DNA from: Cyclobacterium salsum
Lineage (GTDB): Bacteria; Bacteroidota; Bacteroidia; Cytophagales; Cyclobacteriaceae
NCBI RefSeq assembly: GCF_010119245.1
Contig: NZ_WNKG01000009.1
Coordinates: forward strand, 1-64,000
Direction: 5' to 3'
DNA length: 64,000 bases
Translations under genes and position numbers: made by a program
Shown here: piece after piece, positions 12,401 through 19,602 of the stretch
Layout of the letters: each line of letters begins with the position of its first letter
How positions within the stretch are numbered: position 1 is the first letter of the stretch
The notes under the pieces: model-generated
The model's input: only the letters and a program-made list of their open reading frames with translations
Databases searched by the model: none
What the model was told of the DNA's origin: nothing

Positions 12401-12811
12401 ACCGGAAACCGTCACCTCCACAAGCACCGTATTTGCTATATTCCTTTTTTTGGAAAGTCTGACACTGATTTTATCGTCTACCTGCTTGAACGACAGCCGG
12501 TGGGAAGACGAAATTGCTAATAAAACAGTCTCCAGAGTTTGCTCCTTAACATGGATATTCACCAGCTCCGCATCTTCGAGCAGGTGTTTGTCATAGATAA
12601 ATGAAAACTCCGTTAACTTATTTATTTCGGAAAATGTCTCTGATAGAGATGCATTTTCTAAATCTAAACTCAGGACTACTTTCTTAATATCCAGTGATCC
12701 CTGAGCATTCGAAGGCGCCGCATAAATCAATGGTAAAAAAAGCATCTGGAATAGGAATCCATAGAGGTAGTATTTTCCTATCATACATAGGGCATGTAAT
12801 ATTTTTTTCAT
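9461..12811 (-). CDS. SusC/RagA-family TonB-dependent transporter with STN signalling domain
   Basis: 1116 residues from ATG at 12811. In order: signal peptide (about 1-37), a secretin/TonB short N-terminal (STN) domain (about 45-115), a carboxypeptidase-D-like domain (about 130-215), the TonB-box region Asp-Glu-Val-Ile-Val-Leu-Gly-Tyr-Gly-Thr, a plug ending near Gly-Gly-Val-Ile-Leu-Val-Thr-Thr-Lys-Arg-Gly, and a long outer membrane barrel ending in Leu-Ser-Phe. The STN domain is the part that contacts FecR-type anti-sigma factors, and a FecR and an ECF sigma gene lie just upstream, so substrate binding is expected to switch on this operon. It pairs with the SusD encoded 10 bp downstream to import a large substrate across the outer membrane. 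Confidence 0.96.
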   Translation of the reverse strand: MKKILHALCMIGKYYLYGFLFQMLFLPLIYAAPSNAQGSLDIKKVVLSLDLENASLSETFSEINKLTEFSFIYDKHLLEDAELVNIHVKEQTLETVLLAISSSHRLSFKQVDDKISVRLSKKRNIANTVLVEVTVSGTVVDANGDPIPGVTVFVPGSNSGTATDMDGKYSIVVPEGSSLVFSFIGFESKTVEVGNQTTIDITLEQSAQALDEVIVLGYGTQKKSELTNAVVQTSGEEVKKSSAVSLSNALSGRLAGLYVNQRSAVPGFDDAQILVRGFNTTRNNSALIVIDGVANADPDGLNRLDPNDIESISVLKDASAAIYGAQSAGGVILVTTKRGQTGKPSFNFSSSHLFQSPTMKVKSAGVFDYMDVLNRNRVLEGAGPVFPDDLVESFRNGDRRAEDWWDALVDPPATISRQSLTMRGGSDRIRYFTSVGMVNQGGILRADDITKLKQYNVRANLDVTVTDDLEVGIDLSIRQKFTQSPQGGSGAIGAFASTSPLQEAYIGGDYRYPGEGWSHLNPAARLLSPGYRRNTGDVANGTFRYKYQIPFVEGLSVDGFASIVKTFNYNKSFDYVWDYYERNATGDIVKRTSRTVEDIGLREDFSQSTMITLNSKIAYDKIINTDHRVSGFVAYEQMTYDDNFFWAQRLGFDSPQIDQLFAGSENRSQWNNSGGASQNARQNYFGRLNYEFSNKYLFGFNFRYDGSPIFPKETRWGFFPGLSAGWVVSEEAFMSDNLFSNMKLRASWGKLGNDRVDPFQYIGRFGYGAGWVVNGNDVRGIAALTTPNPNITWEVSESTDIGLELGFMQDRLSFEMDVYRTYTTNILGRRQASIPGYTGLILPDENIGEMKSHGIEFQLGFRENIGLLNYRINANYSFNDNEIIFFDEVPQAEPYQNLEGRPIGSELVYNAIGIYRTQDDLDSYVSYPNATLGSLIFNDLNDDGVIDGNDRYRYNINAFPRSQFGMTIGFDFKNFDLTMLLQGQDGGKFRLDNGFDTGANGNGLAYVANNTYDLENVDAILPRIRPVGFAAENNDFWYHNSRWVRFKSAELGYNLPGDLMERIGISGLRIYLSGENLFMIYNNLAEFGAGDPEFLSGKGGTYPNMRTLGFGLNLSF

Positions 12812-12854
12812 AAATTTGCATGTTTTATTGTGACTAATCCGCAGTAAATCAAGA

Positions 12855-12926
12855 GGCGCAAATAGGAAGTGCCTGATAACCCTTCCTATTCGCCGGGCAA
12901 AGTCAATGAATCCTCATTGGCTTTGC
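12855..12926 (-). promoter_or_regulatory. two consecutive hairpins between fecR and susC
   Basis: In the 151-bp gap two dyads sit back to back. The first pairs 12855-12869 with 12882-12894 (GGCG, a two-base bulge, then AATAGGAAG). The second pairs 12897-12909 with 12914-12926 over 13 bases with one G-T mismatch and a 4-base loop. On the minus strand neither is followed by a T-run; on the plus strand the second precedes TTATTTTGATTGATTTTTTTT. They could limit read-through from the regulators into susC or protect the susC transcript. Confidence 0.55.
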
Positions 12927-12962
12927 TTATTTTGATTGATTTTTTTTCCCCATCCAGTTCAT

Positions 12963-14015
12963 TTAGGGTGTAAAAACTAGCTTAACTTTTTTTTGGTCAA
13001 TTTTATAATCGAATCCATACGCGTATCCGATAGATTCCAGTACATTACTCAAATAGGTGTCTTTAAATTTTCCTGAAATTTCCAACCCAGATTGGGGGCT
13101 ATTTTCCAGCGCTATCTCTACTCCATACCAGCGCTCAAGGGTACGAATAAACTCCTCAACTGAAAGATTGTCAAAAAGCAAGATCCCAGATTTCCATAAA
13201 AATGCCTTTTTGGGGTTAAACTGGCCCTTTATTATTCTTTCAGTCCCTACCGAGATTGCTTCCTCACCTGGCTTCAAATAAATGGATTGGTTTTCCTTTG
13301 AATCGTTTACAACCTCCACTATGCCTGTTGCCAACTGTACATTGATTTGATCGGGGTTGTACGAATTGATATTAAATGAAGTTCCTAGCGCAGTGGTGGT
13401 AATATTTCCTGAAATTACCCGAAACGGCAACAAACTATCCGGAGCTACCTCAAAAAAAGATTCTCCTACTAAACGAATTTCGCGGTTCGTAACTCCGAAA
13501 TCACTTTTATACCTGATTTCACTTTCAGCATTGATGATTACAGAACTACCGTCAGGCAAATGAATCTCGGATTTTTGCCCCTTGGGATTTGCCTTACTGA
13601 TCCAATAAACTGGGTTTTCAACAATTTCCGGCTCTGTTGAGCGATTTTTCTGCACCACATCTACTGCAAGGAATGTAAGCAACGAAGCAAACAACACGAA
13701 GAAAACCTTCTGAGTCATATTCCAATAGTTGAAATGTACCTTTCTAACCCGAGATGGATAGACAGGCTCCTCGGCTTTTCTGATGTGTTGATGAATTTTA
13801 GAAAGCACCAGTAATTCCTCTTGTTTTTCCCATTCCTCCCCTGCCGCATTCAACTCCTCTATTATTAACCTCGCCTGATTGAGTGGCAGTCCCTTTATTT
13901 TATTGGAGGCCATTTCTGTCCAAAAATCGCTATTGGCAGCCGAATCCGAATGCAAAACCCATTCTACGAAAGACTTGTCTTCCAAAAAATCTTCTATGAT
14001 GGTATAGGTTTTCAT
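12963..14015 (-). CDS. FecR-family anti-sigma factor
   Basis: 350 residues from ATG at 14015. The N-terminal ~85 residues are a helical cytoplasmic segment of the type that binds an ECF sigma factor. One membrane helix follows (about residues 103-122, Lys-Val-Phe-Phe-Val-Leu-Phe onward), then a periplasmic FecR domain (His-Leu-Pro-Asp-Gly-Ser-Ser-Val, and Val-Gly-Glu-Ser-Phe-Phe-Glu-Val) and a C-terminal DUF4974-like domain with Leu-Glu-Arg-Trp-Tyr-Gly-Val. It lies between the sigma gene (133 bp upstream) and the STN-bearing SusC gene. It should hold the sigma factor inactive until SusC signals substrate uptake. Confidence 0.95.
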   Translation of the reverse strand: MKTYTIIEDFLEDKSFVEWVLHSDSAANSDFWTEMASNKIKGLPLNQARLIIEELNAAGEEWEKQEELLVLSKIHQHIRKAEEPVYPSRVRKVHFNYWNMTQKVFFVLFASLLTFLAVDVVQKNRSTEPEIVENPVYWISKANPKGQKSEIHLPDGSSVIINAESEIRYKSDFGVTNREIRLVGESFFEVAPDSLLPFRVISGNITTTALGTSFNINSYNPDQINVQLATGIVEVVNDSKENQSIYLKPGEEAISVGTERIIKGQFNPKKAFLWKSGILLFDNLSVEEFIRTLERWYGVEIALENSPQSGLEISGKFKDTYLSNVLESIGYAYGFDYKIDQKKVKLVFTP

Positions 14016-14148
14016 GAATTGGGTCAGTTATATTCTAAAGAGATAATTTTTTATGAAATCTCATCTCCAAATGAAATAAAAAATTGATTTTTTTTGCCGG
14101 AAAGATAAACCTTGTTACTTATCAGCCATCCTTCGATTCAAAATATTG

Positions 14149-14748
14149 TTAAAACAAAAAGAACAAGAATAAAACCAAAACTTTGGTCGAGAAATCAGAA
14201 GGTGCCAGAACCGCCTTTAAAGACTTAATGCCTTTAAATATTAAATTGTAAATAGAGGGTATCTGTACCCCCATCAACTCCGAAATCTCATCATAGGTCA
14301 GCCCCTGAAGATACCGAAGATAAATTGCCTCCTTCTGCCTGAGAGGTAGCGCATCAATAGCCCGGCTAAGTTTATGGGTAGAATCCAGACTAATCTGGTT
14401 TTCCTCTAGAATTTCCTGAAATGATACCTCCCAGGAAATTTTAAAATGATAATCTTCGATACTTTCGTAGTTACAAGCTGCGCTAACACGCTTAATAATA
14501 TCCCTTCTGAATGCTGAGAATAGATAAAATTTTATGGACTTCTGAATGAAAAGCATATTTCTGGACTCCCATATATGGATAAAAACATCTTGGATAACAT
14601 CTTTAATCAATTCTGTGTCCTGAGTGAAACGAAAACCGTATTTATACAAGTCTTTGGAATGGGAAAGGTAAATATGATCAAAGGCCTTTTGATCACCATT
14701 GGCCACCAATTGCCAAAGTTCAACGTCTTTTAGTGTGTGGAATTCCAT
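14149..14748 (-). CDS. ECF-type RNA polymerase sigma factor (RpoE-like)
   Basis: 199 residues from ATG at 14748. Region 2 is seen as Phe-Asp-His-Ile-Tyr ... Asp-Val-Ile-Gln-Asp-Val-Phe-Ile-His-Ile-Trp-Glu, and region 4 as Leu-Pro-Leu-Arg-Gln-Lys-Glu-Ala-Ile-Tyr-Leu-Arg-Tyr then Leu-Thr-Tyr-Asp-Glu-Ile-Ser-Glu-Leu-Met-Gly-Val. This is the Bacteroidota ECF type paired with FecR. The C-terminus ends in a short very hydrophobic tail (Val-Leu-Val-Leu-Phe-Leu-Phe-Phe-Leu-Phe), a feature often seen in this group. A promoter-like motif lies 52 bp upstream, so the regulator itself may be read by the housekeeping sigma factor and then direct transcription of susC and the genes behind it. Confidence 0.95.
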   Translation of the reverse strand: MEFHTLKDVELWQLVANGDQKAFDHIYLSHSKDLYKYGFRFTQDTELIKDVIQDVFIHIWESRNMLFIQKSIKFYLFSAFRRDIIKRVSAACNYESIEDYHFKISWEVSFQEILEENQISLDSTHKLSRAIDALPLRQKEAIYLRYLQGLTYDEISELMGVQIPSIYNLIFKGIKSLKAVLAPSDFSTKVLVLFLFFLF

Positions 14749-14800
14749 TGGACATCAGATTATTTGGGTATATAAGGGAAGAACAGGTAAATATATATAC

Positions 14801-14833
14801 CAAACATACGATAATTACGAAAAACAAACCAAA
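14801..14833 (-). promoter_or_regulatory. Bacteroidota-type promoter for the ECF sigma gene
   Basis: On the minus strand TATGTTTG (14808-14801) matches the -7 consensus TAnnTTTG. A TTTG at 14833-14830 lies 21 bases upstream (another at 14828-14825 is 16 away). The -7 element is 52 bp before the sigma start codon. The surrounding 14749-15085 gap is AT-rich and serves two divergent genes. Confidence 0.6.
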
Positions 14834-14938
14834 TACAAATGAAAAGATTTTTACACTATGGAAATGCAATATCTTAATTTAATATTAAAGTAAATATAGT
14901 TATAAAACTATTTCAGTACTTCTTTAAATATTCCATTT

Positions 14939-14946
14939 TACGTTTG
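14939..14946 (+). promoter_or_regulatory. candidate -7 element for the luciferase-like gene
   Basis: TACGTTTG fits TAnnTTTG, but no clear TTTG lies 19-21 bases upstream, and the distance to the chosen start codon is about 140 bp. The match alone is short, so this is weaker than the sigma-gene promoter in the same gap. Confidence 0.35.
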
Positions 14947-15085
14947 CCTTTTCTACCTAATGACGCTTTAAACATGTCCTTTAAAACATTCCAAGGTAAG
15001 ATTGGTAAACAAACAGCGATTACCTTCATTAAAATCAACCAAACCACCTGGAACCAAAAAATTCCAGGGGGAGTTTAAACTACCT

Positions 15086-16108
15086 ATGCAAACAGAAGTC
15101 CCATTTTCCATTCTTGACCTGGCCATTATCAAAAAAGATCAGGATGCGGGTGATGCCTACCGCAGAAGCCTGGATCTTGCTCAACATGCTGAAAATTGGG
15201 GGTATACACGGTTTTGGCTGGCAGAACACCATAATATGCCCCATGTGGGAAGTGCTGCTCCTACGGTACTGATGGGATACATTGCCCAAGGAACCGAGCG
15301 TATCCGTGTGGGCTCGGGAGGCATCATGCTACCCAACCACAGCCCGCTGATAGTTGCCGAGCAAATTGGCACCCTGGAAACCCTCTATCCCGGTAGAATT
15401 GACCTGGGATTAGGCAGGGCACCGGGCACTGACCAACGCACTGCTTCCGTTTTACGTAGGGGAAGAATGGAGTCTGTTCAGGAGTTTCCACAGGACCTGG
15501 AAGAGTTGCAGGGCTATTTTTCGGAGGACATCCTGGATGCTCCTGTGAGGGCGTTTCCGGCAGAAGGCTTAAACGTACCCATTTACCTGCTGGGATCCAG
15601 CATGGATAGTGCCTACCTGGCAGCAGCCCGGGGCTTACCATACGTGTTTGCCAGTCATTTTGCTCCCACCTATTTTCATCAAGCCAGCAGGTACTACCAA
15701 AACCATTTTCAAGCTTCAGCAACTTCCCGAAAGCCCTACCTGATTGCCTGCATCAATGTGGTGGTGGCCGAAACCGATGAAGAAGCCCAGTTCCTTGCCA
15801 CTTCTTTCTACCAGATGGCCCTGGGGATAATTCGAGGTCGCTCCTACCCTTTACCAGCTCCTGTATCGGATATGAATGCTATTTGGGCACCGCATGAGGC
15901 TGCTGCCCTTCAAAACATGATGGCCTATACGTTCGTGGGGAGTTATGAAACTGTAAAGCAAGGCTTAGAAAAATTCCTGGCCGAAAATCACCTGAACGAA
16001 CTGATGATCACCACCAATATTTACGATCATCAAAAAAGGCTGGCCTCTTTTGAGCTCACCGCAAAGGCCATTCAATCCATTTCTAGAAAAAACCAACCTG
16101 TCGGCTGA
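15086..16108 (+). CDS. luciferase-like (LLM class) flavin-dependent oxidoreductase
   Basis: 340 residues from ATG at 15086, preceded 12 bp upstream by AGGGGGAG, one of the few clear ribosome sites here. A TTG at 15002 would add 28 residues with no family similarity. The opening (Val-Pro-Phe-Ser-Ile-Leu-Asp-Leu), Trp-Leu-Ala-Glu-His-His-Asn-Met and the segment [14 protein letters not shown] match the MsnO8/YhbW branch of the bacterial luciferase superfamily. These proteins use reduced flavin to oxidise small organic compounds; the substrate cannot be read from sequence. It is cytoplasmic, stands alone, and runs toward the next minus-strand gene with a 16-bp gap. Confidence 0.92.
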   Translation: MQTEVPFSILDLAIIKKDQDAGDAYRRSLDLAQHAENWGYTRFWLAEHHNMPHVGSAAPTVLMGYIAQGTERIRVGSGGIMLPNHSPLIVAEQIGTLETLYPGRIDLGLGRAPGTDQRTASVLRRGRMESVQEFPQDLEELQGYFSEDILDAPVRAFPAEGLNVPIYLLGSSMDSAYLAAARGLPYVFASHFAPTYFHQASRYYQNHFQASATSRKPYLIACINVVVAETDEEAQFLATSFYQMALGIIRGRSYPLPAPVSDMNAIWAPHEAAALQNMMAYTFVGSYETVKQGLEKFLAENHLNELMITTNIYDHQKRLASFELTAKAIQSISRKNQPVG

Positions 16109-16124
16109 GACCATTCCTAAAAAA

Positions 16125-16754
16125 TCAATTCAACCCTGTATTTTTTGACCACTTTGCCGGCATGGTCGTTCGGGAGGCAAATAAAAGTACTTGTATTATC
16201 AGGCCAATGACAATCAGGACTACGAGTTCAAATTGGGAAATAATGCTACCCATATGAAAAATGCGATCTGTTTTTGATTTTAATTTATCCGCCTCTGTTA
16301 ACTGGATTTGGGAAAGGGAATGCAAGTCCATCAACGCAGATTTAATCATCACTTCCTCGCTTTCCAGATCACCCTGTTTGAGCCTTAAATCGATTTCCTC
16401 CGTCAGTCCGGTAAAATGCAAAAAATACCTGGCCTCCTCTTCCGTCAGTCGGGTTGCCTGGTACAGCTGATTCAGGGTATCTATTTCTGTTAAAAGCTGC
16501 GCGGCAATCCGTTGTTTTTGGGATAAGGAACTAGCCGGGTCGTTGATCGCTACTTGCAGGTTATGGAGTTTTTCCGAAAAATCCAGAATGTAGCTCTCCG
16601 CGACCAACCGGTCCCTATAAATCGCTTCAAATGCGGATTCTAACTCCTCTATTTGATTGCGTTGATTGATGTTGGTAATCATTACCAGGACAATTACGCC
16701 TAAAAGCAGCGAAGCGGCTGTAATTTTATGTTTAACACTGTAGGTCCATTTCAT
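16125..16754 (-). CDS. membrane protein with four-helix-bundle (4HB_MCP-like) sensor domain
   Basis: 209 residues from ATG at 16754; a TTG at 16781 would add nine residues before the natural Met-Lys-Trp start. Membrane helices are at about residues 13-29 and 172-194. The periplasmic part between them is helical and rich in Glu, Gln and Leu, like the ligand-binding bundle of chemoreceptors. No signalling domain follows the second helix, only about 15 residues, so it is either a stand-alone sensor piece or a partner for a protein encoded elsewhere. A TAGCTTTG motif (16816-16809, minus) lies 54 bp upstream. Function unknown. Confidence 0.75.
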   Translation of the reverse strand: MKWTYSVKHKITAASLLLGVIVLVMITNINQRNQIEELESAFEAIYRDRLVAESYILDFSEKLHNLQVAINDPASSLSQKQRIAAQLLTEIDTLNQLYQATRLTEEEARYFLHFTGLTEEIDLRLKQGDLESEEVMIKSALMDLHSLSQIQLTEADKLKSKTDRIFHMGSIISQFELVVLIVIGLIIQVLLFASRTTMPAKWSKNTGLN

Positions 16755-16856
16755 TGTATCGTTAGCTTTTTCGGATACCAACTACGGTATTTGACAAAAT
16801 TTTAGCATCAAAGCTAATGGGAAAAACGATAAAAATGATATAAAAACAACAAAAAA

Positions 16857-16979
16857 TTAACCGCATTTTTCACAACCACAACCGTTTTGGTTTTTAGCGG
16901 ATTTTTTACGCCAAATGCGGATACCCCAATAAACCAATACCCCCGCAAATAAAATTGCAACAATGACTTCCTGTAACAT
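16857..16979 (-). CDS. FeoB-associated Cys-rich membrane protein
   Basis: 40 residues from ATG at 16979, two bases after the FeoB stop codon. It has one membrane helix (Val-Ile-Val-Ala-Ile-Leu-Phe-Ala-Gly-Val-Leu-Val-Tyr-Trp) and a cytoplasmic tail ending Cys-Gly-Cys-Glu-Lys-Cys-Gly. This matches the small FeoB-associated family (PF12669) found after feoB in Bacteroidota and Firmicutes. Longer forms starting upstream would run inside feoB in another frame and are rejected. The Cys tail may bind iron or act as a partner in ferrous iron uptake, by inference. Confidence 0.85.
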   Translation of the reverse strand: MLQEVIVAILFAGVLVYWGIRIWRKKSAKNQNGCGCEKCG

Positions 16980-16981
16980 GA

Positions 16982-19093
16982 TTAAATAAATATTTGATAG
17001 GTGACCAACGCCCCCAAATAAGCCACAATAGTCATTCCAATCGTTTGAATCAGGGGCCATTTCCAACTTTTGGTTTCCCGATAAACTACCGCTACCGTGC
17101 TCATGCATTGCATGGCCAAGGCATAAAAAACCATCAACGAAAATCCGGTAGCCCGATTAAAAACCTTCTCCCCCGTATCCGCATGTACTTGTTTATCCAG
17201 CTTCTCTCTTATCGTAAGTTCGTCTTCGACATCCTCCCCCACACTGTAAATAGTGGCCACGGTAGCCACGAAGACCTCCCTGGCCGCAAAAGAGGTCAAT
17301 AAAGCGATCCCTATCTTCCAATCATACCCTAAGGGCCGAATGGCTGGTTCGATCGCCTTTCCCAATATCCCTATATAGGAAGCTTCCAACTGTTTGGACG
17401 CAAATTCAGAAGCCAGTTCGTGTTTCTGATTGTCGGTGGCTGCTTCAAGTGCGCGTTCCTTTTCCACTTCCAATGCTTCCATCTGGCCTGAGGGACCATA
17501 ACTGGCCAGCACCCATAAAACGATCGAGATGGCCAGAATTACTTTTCCAGCCTCCAGAACGAATACTTTGGATTTGTTGTACATGGTCAGCAACACGGTC
17601 TGCCAACGCGGTAGGCGGTAGATGGGCAGATCCGTCATAAGAAAACTTTTCTCCTTTGTCCGCAACACATATTTCAAGGCCAGGGCACCCAATAACGTAA
17701 ATGCCGTACCTAATAAGTACATAAAAAGCAAGGCCAATGCCTGCAGGTTGATCCCCATCCAGGATTGGTCCGGAACGGTCAATCCAATCAAGATAATATA
17801 TACCGGAAGTCGGGCCGAACAACTCATCCAGGGGGTCACCAAAATGGTAATCAACCGCTCTTTCGTGTTGCTGATGTTTCGGGTAGCCATAATCCCCGGA
17901 ATGGCGCAGGCCATGCCCGAGATCAGGGGAACCACACTCTTTCCATGCAAGCCAAAAGGCCGCATCATACGGTCCATCAAATACACCACACGGGAAAAAT
18001 AACCCGTATCCTCCAAAAATGCCAAAAAACCAAAAAGCAAGGCTATTTGAGGAATGAATATGACCACGCCACCAATACCTGTAATGATGCCCTCTGAAAG
18101 CAGGTCTGTCAGCACCCCTGGAGGGAATGTTTCCGAAACCCATCCACTAGCTGCCGCAAAGGCACCATCTATCAGGTCCATGGGCGTTTCTGCCCAGGCA
18201 AAAATAGCCTGAAATATGATCAGCATAATAGCCAAAAAGGTAAGGTAGCCCCAAACCGGATGCATAAAAACCGCATCCAGGGCGGCGTGAAATTTTTTAG
18301 GGATTCCCTTTCCCGAAGAGTCTGTACTGGAAAGCAATGCTTTAATCTGGCTCAAACGCTGTTCGGTCTCCCGGGCTTGCTGTTCCATGCCGTCAAAACC
18401 ATGGGCTTTGGCCTGGTCTTTCAGCCATTTCTGCTGATCCAATGGCAGCAAGGGATCAAAATCAGCAAAAATCAATTGCTGGAAGGCCTGGTAGTCGGTT
18501 GCTAATTTAAATTCCCTTTTTACTTCATCCAGTAAGTCGGGGAATCCCATCTTATGAAAGGGCTTACCCACTTCAAAATTCTCCTTTTGAAAGAGATCCC
18601 GAACCGCTTCCATGCCCTGATTGTTTCTGGCATCTGTCATTACCAGCGGCACGCCGAGTTGCTGATACAAGGCAAATGTGTGTATGTTCACCCCGCGCTT
18701 TTCAGCCAGGTCTTTCATATTGATTACAAAAGCCAGGGGAATACCCAAATCAATTACCTGCGTACCCAGAAGTAAGCTTCTTTCCAGATTACAGGCATCC
18801 AATACCACCAGTGCCGCATCCGGCTTTTCTACTCCCAGCCCATTCAACACTTTGTGTGCAATGATCTCATCCTCAGATTTGGGATACAAACTATAGGTTC
18901 CTGGCAAATCGATCAGCTCAAAATGCTTTTCGCCCACATGAACCTGCCCCACCATTTTATCCACCGTCATGCCGGGGTAATTACCGATCTTCTGGTTTAA
19001 CCCGGTTAATTGATTGAAAATACTGGATTTTCCGACATTGGGATTTCCTATGATGGCGATGCTTTTCAGGGCCTTCTTTTCGGCGACTTCCAT
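16982..19093 (-). CDS. feoB: ferrous iron transporter FeoB
   Basis: 703 residues from ATG at 19093. The N-terminal G domain shows G1 Gly-Asn-Pro-Asn-Val-Gly-Lys-Ser-Ser (about residues 16-24), G3 Asp-Leu-Pro-Gly-Thr and G4 Asn-Met-Lys-Asp. The membrane part carries the two Gate (nucleoside-recognition-like) regions, with Gly-Met-Ala-Cys-Ala-Ile-Pro-Gly and Pro-Trp-Met-Ser-Cys-Ser-Ala-Arg-Leu-Pro-Val-Tyr, both conserved in FeoB. Length is slightly below the E. coli protein (773). It moves Fe2+ across the inner membrane using GTP hydrolysis for gating. The gene starts 3 bp after feoA and runs into the Cys-rich partner, so all three form one operon. Confidence 0.97.
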   Translation of the reverse strand: MEVAEKKALKSIAIIGNPNVGKSSIFNQLTGLNQKIGNYPGMTVDKMVGQVHVGEKHFELIDLPGTYSLYPKSEDEIIAHKVLNGLGVEKPDAALVVLDACNLERSLLLGTQVIDLGIPLAFVINMKDLAEKRGVNIHTFALYQQLGVPLVMTDARNNQGMEAVRDLFQKENFEVGKPFHKMGFPDLLDEVKREFKLATDYQAFQQLIFADFDPLLPLDQQKWLKDQAKAHGFDGMEQQARETEQRLSQIKALLSSTDSSGKGIPKKFHAALDAVFMHPVWGYLTFLAIMLIIFQAIFAWAETPMDLIDGAFAAASGWVSETFPPGVLTDLLSEGIITGIGGVVIFIPQIALLFGFLAFLEDTGYFSRVVYLMDRMMRPFGLHGKSVVPLISGMACAIPGIMATRNISNTKERLITILVTPWMSCSARLPVYIILIGLTVPDQSWMGINLQALALLFMYLLGTAFTLLGALALKYVLRTKEKSFLMTDLPIYRLPRWQTVLLTMYNKSKVFVLEAGKVILAISIVLWVLASYGPSGQMEALEVEKERALEAATDNQKHELASEFASKQLEASYIGILGKAIEPAIRPLGYDWKIGIALLTSFAAREVFVATVATIYSVGEDVEDELTIREKLDKQVHADTGEKVFNRATGFSLMVFYALAMQCMSTVAVVYRETKSWKWPLIQTIGMTIVAYLGALVTYQIFI

Positions 19094-19096
19094 GCG

Positions 19097-19318
19097 TTAG
19101 GCTTCTTTTATTTGTATCAGGTCTGCTTCTTCTATCCTCAGCGCAATGATGTTGCCATCTATCAAAAAAGCCATGGGACCGTTAAATGGTGCTTTTTTGA
19201 ATAAGCTGATTTTTTTCCCGGGTAGAATGCCCATTTCCATCATTCTAACCAACAGGGGCGTGACAGAAAGGCTGTCAATTTCGTACGTTTGTCTGGGTTT
19301 TAGTTTGGCTGCAGTCAT
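19097..19318 (-). CDS. feoA: FeoA-family protein
   Basis: 73 residues from ATG at 19318, the normal size of FeoA. It has the SH3-like fold signature: a short N-terminal stretch, then Met-Glu-Met-Gly-Ile-Leu-Pro-Gly-Lys-Lys-Ile-Ser-Leu and a C-terminal Leu-Arg-Ile-Glu-Glu-Ala. It is a cytoplasmic partner needed for FeoB activity. The stop lies 3 bp before the feoB start. The upstream 284-bp gap up to the divergent persulfide dioxygenase gene should hold the operon promoter; no Fur-type palindrome was recognised there by eye. Confidence 0.93.
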   Translation of the reverse strand: MTAAKLKPRQTYEIDSLSVTPLLVRMMEMGILPGKKISLFKKAPFNGPMAFLIDGNIIALRIEEADLIQIKEA

Positions 19319-19602
19319 GAGGACATGTCTAATTTCCCAATCCCTCCATAGGATTTACAAGCGCAATTTTACTACATTTTTCCCGAAATAGTAAAAAATC
19401 AAGCCTTTATTTAGATTGAATAAATAAAATCACCATCCTTTCCGCTTTCCTGGAGCAATTTCCGACAAGTAATCCATTTTACGCTTAGGTAATAATTATC
19501 ACATGCCAAGACACAAAGTATCCGTAACATTGTAAAAGAATTGGGTGATACAAAATGTTTTATCCAAATTGTGAAATAACGTAATAACAAAAATAAAAAA
19601 AC

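Noticed and set aside
17445-18143. Long minus-strand frame inside feoB
   Set aside because: Alternate reading frame of the feoB gene; its composition is that of a frame shadow.
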